DNA of 38,515 nucleotides from positions 1-38,515 of the forward strand of contig NZ_JABXKM010000102.1 in assembly GCF_017115025.1 (NCBI RefSeq), written 5' to 3'. The stretch comes from Nostoc sp. NOS(2021) (lineage in GTDB: Bacteria; Cyanobacteriota; Cyanobacteriia; Cyanobacteriales; Nostocaceae). The notes beneath the pieces were generated by a model. The model worked only from the letters and a program-made list of their open reading frames with translations. It had not been told where the DNA came from and made no database searches. The position numbers and the translations under genes are program-made. This document shows positions 34,040 through 38,515 of this stretch, in pieces. How positions within the stretch are numbered: position 1 is the first letter of the stretch; every line of letters starts with the position of its first letter.

Positions 34040-34458
34040 AGAAGTTTATTGAGATCAAGTTAAATAGCCGTGTGTTTAATGCATCGCTGTGCCCCCCTAC
34101 CTTCTACCTCATTCCACAAAGAAGCGCTATATATAGTTTGTTGAGTTCCATTTGCGGAACTCGCAGCAATATATAGCGGTTCTGGCTTAAGTGAGGTACA
34201 AGAACCCCACCCCCAACCCCCTAAGAGCAAGCGAGGAGCTTGCTCTGATGTATAGCAGGGGACTGGGGACTGGGGACTGGGAACTGGGTTGAAAGTCTGT
34301 TTGTATATAGGTTTTATCATCAGTTAATGTCCTAACCTTCTTGTCCGTTGCTATACCTTATGTGATTAGGAAACGCTATAAATGTATTCTTCCTCTATAC
34401 CCATAAAGTATTGTAGATATCGTCAGTTTGCAATCCCTGGCTCTAGATTTTCAATAAA
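34040..34458. repeat. Repeat cluster: cruciform, palindrome, heptamer array and dispersed repeat
   Basis: At 34122-34181, arms AAGCGCTATATATAG and CAATATATAGCGGTT enclose an inner hairpin GAGTTCC/GGAACTC. At 34224-34246, AGAGCAAGC and GCTTGCTCT form a stem. At 34258-34288 the heptamer GGGGACT is repeated four times, resembling the STRR repeats of heterocystous cyanobacteria. At 34321-34355 a 35-bp sequence recurs in inverted orientation at 38354-38388. No gene is visible. Confidence 0.8.
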
Positions 34459-35178
34459 ATGTTACGACTTTATCATTTATTACTAGGTTCTATTTTGCTG
34501 GTGTCAATACCACTGGGAGCAAAATTTCTTCTCCCCCAATTTTCTCCACCGAAAATGGTAGAACCCCATACCGTTGCAAAACTTCCTAACCCTAACGAGG
34601 GAAATATCTGGCAGAAAATCCTGGGAAATGCTGCTGCTCCAACTAACTGGCAAGTTGCGGCTTGTAAGGGAAATGCGCCTTTATTGTGTGTCTCCTCCAA
34701 AGGGGAACTTTTGGGTACAGTTGAGATTAACGTTTACCCATTAGCAAAGAATGAGGATTTCCAAAAGAAACTCGTAGCAGCTGGTATTCCACCTGGTTCC
34801 CAAGTGGACTACCAAAATTCCAAATACCAAACCCAGGTATTACTAGCACTCAAGGCTTGGGTTGCAGACCACTATGCTGCTTTTGTGAAAGACCGTCAGG
34901 GTGAATATGGAAAACAAATTCTTTTCTCAGCCTATCCACCGCAACCAGTACCCATTGGTAAGCTTCAGGGAATCCGCTATGGGTTCGCTGGACTCAAGCA
35001 ACAAGGTGGAGTACAAGAGCAACATATCGGTCATGTTGCGTTTGATGGTAGTAAACTTTACGTAATTACCACTGCATTTGACCCAGGTACGCAAACAGGT
35101 AAGTTTGAGAAACTGGAAAACTTGGCTATTTTTCAACCTTACCTATATGCGATCGCAGCAGATTTGCGTTTACCCTAA
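34459..35178 (+). CDS. Exported or anchored protein of unknown function
   Basis: The 239-residue protein starts MLRLYHLLLGSILLVSIPLGAKF, a signal peptide or N-terminal anchor. The mature part is globular alpha/beta with two cysteines close together (AACKGNAPLLCVSS), possibly a disulfide. I do not recognise the family. The body reads LGTVEINVYPLAKNEDF, KAWVADHYAAFVKDRQG, and HVAFDGSKLYVITTAFDPGT. It lies alone between repeats. A full, clean frame with good codon structure makes it a real gene. Confidence 0.7.
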   Translation: MLRLYHLLLGSILLVSIPLGAKFLLPQFSPPKMVEPHTVAKLPNPNEGNIWQKILGNAAAPTNWQVAACKGNAPLLCVSSKGELLGTVEINVYPLAKNEDFQKKLVAAGIPPGSQVDYQNSKYQTQVLLALKAWVADHYAAFVKDRQGEYGKQILFSAYPPQPVPIGKLQGIRYGFAGLKQQGGVQEQHIGHVAFDGSKLYVITTAFDPGTQTGKFEKLENLAIFQPYLYAIAADLRLP

Positions 35179-35308
35179 TAGGCATGGGACATTGGGCATG
35201 GGGTATTGGGCATGGGACATAGGTCAATAACCAATAGTTATTCTTCCCCACTCCTCATTACCCCCCTTATCCCCAAAGGGGGCCCCACCTTCCCCACTCC
35301 CCATCAAC
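35179..35308. repeat. GGGCATGGGACA-type tandem repeat spacer
   Basis: Immediately after the unknown gene, GGCATGGGACATT and GGCATGGGGTATT alternate over about 45 bases (35180-35222). A C-rich stretch follows, with CCCCCTTATCCCCAAAGGGGG forming a stem that may terminate both converging genes. Confidence 0.6.
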
Positions 35309-36196
35309 CTAAATCTCAGCCACCGCCCGTTCAATCAAGCGATGTGCCAAAGTTTGCGTACCTGTGTGTTCATAATAATTTGTTGATACATCAATGAACG
35401 CTGCAAGGTAATCTAACTTGTCATCGGCAATATCGATAAAACCTTGCAAGTTGTGGACAACCTTTTGTGGTGTTAAATCATTGGCGGAGACTAGCCCACT
35501 CATCCAACCTTTAACTGAGTCAAAGCTTTCGCTCATAAAGTTGAGTTTCCCAGCAGGATTATCCCCTGGAATCACATCTTTGATACTTTGAAAAGTCGAG
35601 TTTTGTTCTAACTCCTGTGGATTTGTTTGATCAAGCATAGATAAGGCTTTGCTGATAAAGCCTGGGCCCAGAGGTATCAAACCATCAACGCAAACTAATG
35701 CCACCATACGGATGAGTGACTCACCACTATACTCTCCTAAAGAGGCGACAAAATCCCCAATACTATCTCCAGGAATGCCGTTAATTTGGCAGAAAGCTAC
35801 CAACTCAGCGACTAATTTTAATGTCAGATCGATGGTTTGGGCTTTATCAGGTTTGGGAGTGACAGAGTTTAAAAAACCCAACAGAGGAATTTTTTCGCCA
35901 ACTTTGTTCGCTAAAGCTGCTGCACCAAGAGCTCTATCTGTAGCATCAACGGTTTGATAAAGCCACAAGGCTGTTTGGTATCCTTGGGATTTGTCGTTGA
36001 ATAGATAAATCGCTCGTTCGCCAATTTGCTGAATTAAATCTTCGTCGTCTTCGCCAGTGACTGTCTTAATGGTGTTGACAAAGCCGACGGTATTTTGCCA
36101 CTCGCCAGGAGCAACAAAATCAAGGGCCTTTAACATAGAAACAGTCAAGCCGCCGGTTGGCAATTTATCAACCAATTCAAAAATCGATTTGCTCAC
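35309..36196 (-). CDS. Cyanobacterial hypothetical protein, 295 residues
   Basis: The GTG start at 36196 has AAGGAG 7-8 bases upstream. The protein is all-helical and acidic, without signal or membrane segments (MSKSIFELVDKLPTGGLTVS, KTVTGEDDEDLIQQIGERA, LPTGG- and GDSIGDFVASLG-type loops). I do not recognise a characterised family. It follows the lipoprotein gene by 49 bases on the same strand, so the two are likely one operon. No functional guess is supported. Confidence 0.75.
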   Translation of the reverse strand: MSKSIFELVDKLPTGGLTVSMLKALDFVAPGEWQNTVGFVNTIKTVTGEDDEDLIQQIGERAIYLFNDKSQGYQTALWLYQTVDATDRALGAAALANKVGEKIPLLGFLNSVTPKPDKAQTIDLTLKLVAELVAFCQINGIPGDSIGDFVASLGEYSGESLIRMVALVCVDGLIPLGPGFISKALSMLDQTNPQELEQNSTFQSIKDVIPGDNPAGKLNFMSESFDSVKGWMSGLVSANDLTPQKVVHNLQGFIDIADDKLDYLAAFIDVSTNYYEHTGTQTLAHRLIERAVAEI

Positions 36197-36245
36197 AAAA
36201 ATCTCCTTATTTACGGTTTGTTATCTTTAATGTCGGCAATGTGGC

Positions 36246-36761
36246 TCATTTCAGGTTAGCCAGACGATTAAGATTAAACTTCTCTATCCAATCTGCGCGA
36301 TCGCTAGCTTTAAATGACGGATCGCGGGAAAGTACTTTTACTTGGTACTTACCTACCAAAATTGCAGTTTGCGTCTTACCTACTTCTACTGCGGGATAAC
36401 CGCCAATTTTTTTGGTACTCTTCGAGAACTTTGCTGCTGCATCCGGTGTGCTGGTGGTATCAGAAATAGACAGTAACGCTACTTCTTTACCGCCTTTTTT
36501 CAACTTCGCTTCCGCAAAGCCTTTTTTCTCTTGGGTATAGACGCGCTGGTAGCCATCACCTCCATCAGGGAAAAGTTTATTAAATTCGCTACCCTGAGTT
36601 GCGGTCTTAGTAACCGCTTGACCCTTTCTTTGTTGAGTGCTTTCTTTTTGCACCTGGTCAAAACGTCCAGGTGCTTTTGGAGTTTGAGTACAGGCTGTTG
36701 TCAGTAATACCACTGACAGCAACAAAGCAGCTACTACCCTATGCCCACGGTGTAAAATCAT
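36246..36761 (-). CDS. Putative lipoprotein of unknown function
   Basis: I start at ATG 36761 because a strong ribosome site (AAGGAGAAGG) lies before it; this gives 171 residues. The signal ends VVLLTTAC, a lipobox with C24, so the protein is probably lipid-anchored. The mature part is basic and polar (SEFNKLFPDGGDGYQRVYTQ, FAEAKLKKGGKEVALLSISD, TAILVGKYQVKVLSRDPSF) with a beta-rich C-terminal domain. Family not recognised. It heads a two-gene operon with the 295-residue protein. Confidence 0.78.
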   Translation of the reverse strand: MILHRGHRVVAALLLSVVLLTTACTQTPKAPGRFDQVQKESTQQRKGQAVTKTATQGSEFNKLFPDGGDGYQRVYTQEKKGFAEAKLKKGGKEVALLSISDTTSTPDAAAKFSKSTKKIGGYPAVEVGKTQTAILVGKYQVKVLSRDPSFKASDRADWIEKFNLNRLANLK

Positions 36762-36957
36762 TCTTGCCTTCTCCTTATACTTGAGCTTTGAGGCAATTAT
36801 CAGCGCTGCTAGCAATTTTTACCCGTAAAATTTACTTTTTGATCATTATTGCCTAAGTTCTCAACTATAGCGGTCTAGTTTTGATACAACACCCATCAAT
36901 ATTTTTGCACTTTAAAAAAGTGTCCAGTGCCATGCTTAACGTACCAATTAACCCAAT

Positions 36958-36992
36958 GCAAAAACGCCCCCCCTTTCGGGAGAGCGTCTTTT
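36958..36992 (-). terminator. psbA terminator
   Basis: On the minus strand, ACGCTCTCCC-GAAA-GGGGGGGCGT folds into a stable stem followed by TTTTTG, 40-70 bases past the psbA stop. Confidence 0.8.
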
Positions 36993-37031
36993 ACTTATAG
37001 ATAAGCGTGAAGAGCGGATCTCAGATTATGA

Positions 37032-38114
37032 TTAACCGTTGATAGCAGGAGCGGTTAGAGCTACAGGAGCAAAATCACCAGCAGCCAAATCTAAGGGGAA
37101 GTTGTGAGCGTTACGCTCGTGCATTACTTCCATACCCAGGTTAGCCCGGTTGATTACATCTGCCCAAGTTGCAATCACACGACCTTCAGAATCAATGATT
37201 GATTGGTTGAAGTTGAAACCGTTCAAGTTGAACGCCATCGTGCTTACACCCAAGGAGGTAAACCAGATGCCGATCACAGGCCACGCTGCTAAGAAGAAGT
37301 GCAGTGACCGGCTGTTATTGAAGGAAGCGTATTGGAAGATTAACCGACCGAAGTAGCCGTGGGCTGCAACGATGTTGTAGGTTTCTTCTTCTTGACCGAA
37401 TTTGTAACCGTAGTTAAGGGACTCGGTTTCGGTGGTTTCACGAACTAAGGAAGAAGTTACCAATGAACCGTGCATTGCAGAGAACAAACTTCCGCCGAAT
37501 ACACCTGCTACACCTAATTGGTGGAAGGGGTGCATTAAGATGTTGTGTTCTGCTTGGAACACGATCATGAAGTTGAATGTTCCAGAGATACCCAAGGGCA
37601 TACCATCAGAGAAGGAACCTTGTCCGATGGGGTATACCAAGAATACTGCGGATGCTGCTGCTACTGGTGCAGAATATGCGATCGCAATCCAAGGACGCAT
37701 TCCTAAGCGGTAGGATAGTTCCCATTCACGACCCATGTAGCAGAATATGCCAATCAGGAAGTGGAAGATTACCAATTGGTAAGGGCCGCCGTTGTACAAC
37801 CACTCATCAAGAGAAGCTGCTTCCCAAATTGGGTAGAAGTGCAAGCCGATAGCGTTGGAGGAAGGTACTACTGCACCAGAGATGATGTTGTTTCCGTAAA
37901 TTAAGGAACCTGCGACAGGTTCACGGATACCATCGATGTCTACTGGAGGTGCGGCGATGAAGGCGATTACGAAACAGGCGGTGGCGGCTAGCAGTGTGGG
38001 AATCATTACTACGCCGAACCAACCGATGTAGATACGGTTATTGGTGCTGGTGATCCATTCGCAGAATCGATCCCATACGTTGGCGCTTGAGCGCTGTTGT
38101 AAGGTTGTTGTCAT
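37032..38114 (-). CDS. psbA: Photosystem II reaction centre protein D1
   Basis: D1 binds the primary donor chlorophylls, pheophytin, QB and the Mn4CaO5 cluster in the thylakoid membrane. The 360-residue sequence is complete: Y161 (tyrosine Z), D170, H190, the C-terminal [13 protein letters not shown] segment and a 16-residue extension after A344 that is removed during maturation. Residue 130 is Glu (CYMGREWEL), the form associated with high-light D1 variants, which raises pheophytin potential compared with Gln130. No Shine-Dalgarno precedes the ATG, as is common for psbA. It is one of several psbA copies expected in such a genome. Confidence 0.98.
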   Translation of the reverse strand: MTTTLQQRSSANVWDRFCEWITSTNNRIYIGWFGVVMIPTLLAATACFVIAFIAAPPVDIDGIREPVAGSLIYGNNIISGAVVPSSNAIGLHFYPIWEAASLDEWLYNGGPYQLVIFHFLIGIFCYMGREWELSYRLGMRPWIAIAYSAPVAAASAVFLVYPIGQGSFSDGMPLGISGTFNFMIVFQAEHNILMHPFHQLGVAGVFGGSLFSAMHGSLVTSSLVRETTETESLNYGYKFGQEEETYNIVAAHGYFGRLIFQYASFNNSRSLHFFLAAWPVIGIWFTSLGVSTMAFNLNGFNFNQSIIDSEGRVIATWADVINRANLGMEVMHERNAHNFPLDLAAGDFAPVALTAPAING

Positions 38115-38164
38115 GGTTTTATGATTGCGGTTATTTATGAATCAGGCGGTTTTGTTTTCGCCTG

Positions 38165-38201
38165 TGAATGTACCTTACACTGCTTTACAATTTTTAATCA
38201 A
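38165..38201 (-). promoter_or_regulatory. Candidate psbA promoter
   Basis: On the minus strand a TTGATT box (38196-38201) and TAAGGT (38172-38177) are 18 bases apart, about 55-60 bases before the ATG. This is a plausible sigma-70-type psbA promoter; the start site is not shown. Confidence 0.4.
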
Positions 38202-38247
38202 GTTTTGTTACTTCAAAAAAACTGATACAAGTTATTAGTTTTACTTA

Positions 38248-38340
38248 TAGAAATTACGCAAAATTCTCTCAAAAACCTGATTTGTCGTAGCGGTAATTCA
38301 TGAATTACCGCTACTTCGGAACTTTTTTGCGTAAGTCCTG
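38248..38340. mobile_element. Short MITE-like element, TAGGACTTACGCA family, copy C
   Basis: The left end TAGAAATTACGCA and right end TGCGTAAGTCCTG are diverged forms of the copy A and B ends. The flanks ACTTA and GCTTA match at 4 of 5 bases. At only 93 bp it contains a perfect 28-bp palindrome at 38286-38313. It lies upstream of the psbA promoter. Confidence 0.65.
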
Positions 38341-38515
38341 GCTTATTTACAGCTATAGCAACGGACAAGAAGGTTAGGACATTAACTGAACGTGAGTTCG
38401 ACAAATCTTGTTTGACCTCTCCCCCAACCCCTCTCCGAAGCGGAAAGGGGAGTAAAAAGCTTAATTTTTCGTTGCTCCTCCCTTTCCGTTTCGGAGAGGG
38501 AGGCTGGGAGGGAGA
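38341..38515. repeat. Dispersed 35-bp repeat and large inverted repeat at the window end
   Basis: 38354-38388 is the exact reverse complement of 34321-34355. From about 38417 arms CCTCTCCGAAGCGGAAAGG and the complement around 38475-38505 form a large imperfect stem, a repeat type frequent in Nostoc-like genomes. The element may continue past the window. Confidence 0.8.

Noticed and set aside
1-38515. tRNA or rRNA genes
   Set aside because: I saw no tRNA T-arm/acceptor pattern or rRNA-like sequence; a covariance-model scan would be needed to exclude a tRNA fully.

Overview
The window reads as chromosomal DNA of a filamentous, Nostoc-type cyanobacterium. It carries a psbA gene (photosystem II D1), many copies of the HIP1 octamer GCGATCGC, a kinase-GUN4 remnant, an rbp/rpsU pair, large hybrid histidine kinases, AT-rich spacers full of palindromic repeats, and heptamer-type tandem repeats. 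This assignment rests on recognising protein families and repeat style by eye; no database search was possible.

Layout. 1-4.5 kb: a class III aminotransferase, two decayed Ser/Thr kinase genes (the second with a GUN4 domain) separated by a 42-bp tandem repeat, and a VapBC-type toxin-antitoxin pair whose toxin 3' end has been rewritten by a small palindromic insertion. 4.6-9.0 kb: M20 amidohydrolase, DUF4337 membrane protein, UppP, and a solitary TnpB-type gene. 9.4-11.9 kb: a membrane Ser/Thr kinase coupled to bioD. 12.0-18.3 kb: a minus-strand gene run (UbiA-type phosphoribosyl-polyprenyl-phosphate synthase, methyltransferase, YqeG-type HAD phosphatase, SMR-type small transporter, GT39 glycosyltransferase) divergent from prs, the PRPP synthetase gene. 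18.7-25.9 kb: a Uma2 nuclease-like protein, a small unknown protein, a 1214-residue hybrid histidine kinase with three receiver domains, and two stress-type membrane proteins. 26.2-30.6 kb: a PIG-V-like glycosyltransferase, rsmI, a PfkB sugar kinase and a CysQ-type phosphatase. 30.9-32.0 kb: rbp (RRM protein) and rpsU, separated by a MITE-like element. 33-38.5 kb: a secreted esterase, three proteins of unknown function, and psbA coding the Glu130 form of D1.

The most interesting functional unit is the prs/UbiA/HAD/SMR/GT39 neighbourhood. Read together, it looks like a complete route from PRPP to a lipid-linked pentose that is flipped across the membrane and transferred outside the cytoplasm. 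It resembles the front half of mycobacterial decaprenyl-phosphoryl-arabinose synthesis joined to an ArnE/F-ArnT-like back half, with no visible epimerase. This is inference from family membership and gene order.

The second theme is small inverted-repeat elements. One family, with ends TAGGACTTACGCA, occurs at about 13.7, 18.3 and 38.3 kb. A second kind lies between rbp and rpsU with a clean GTTAT target duplication. A third sits inside vapC with a TAA duplication, and removing it on paper restores a sensible toxin C-terminus.
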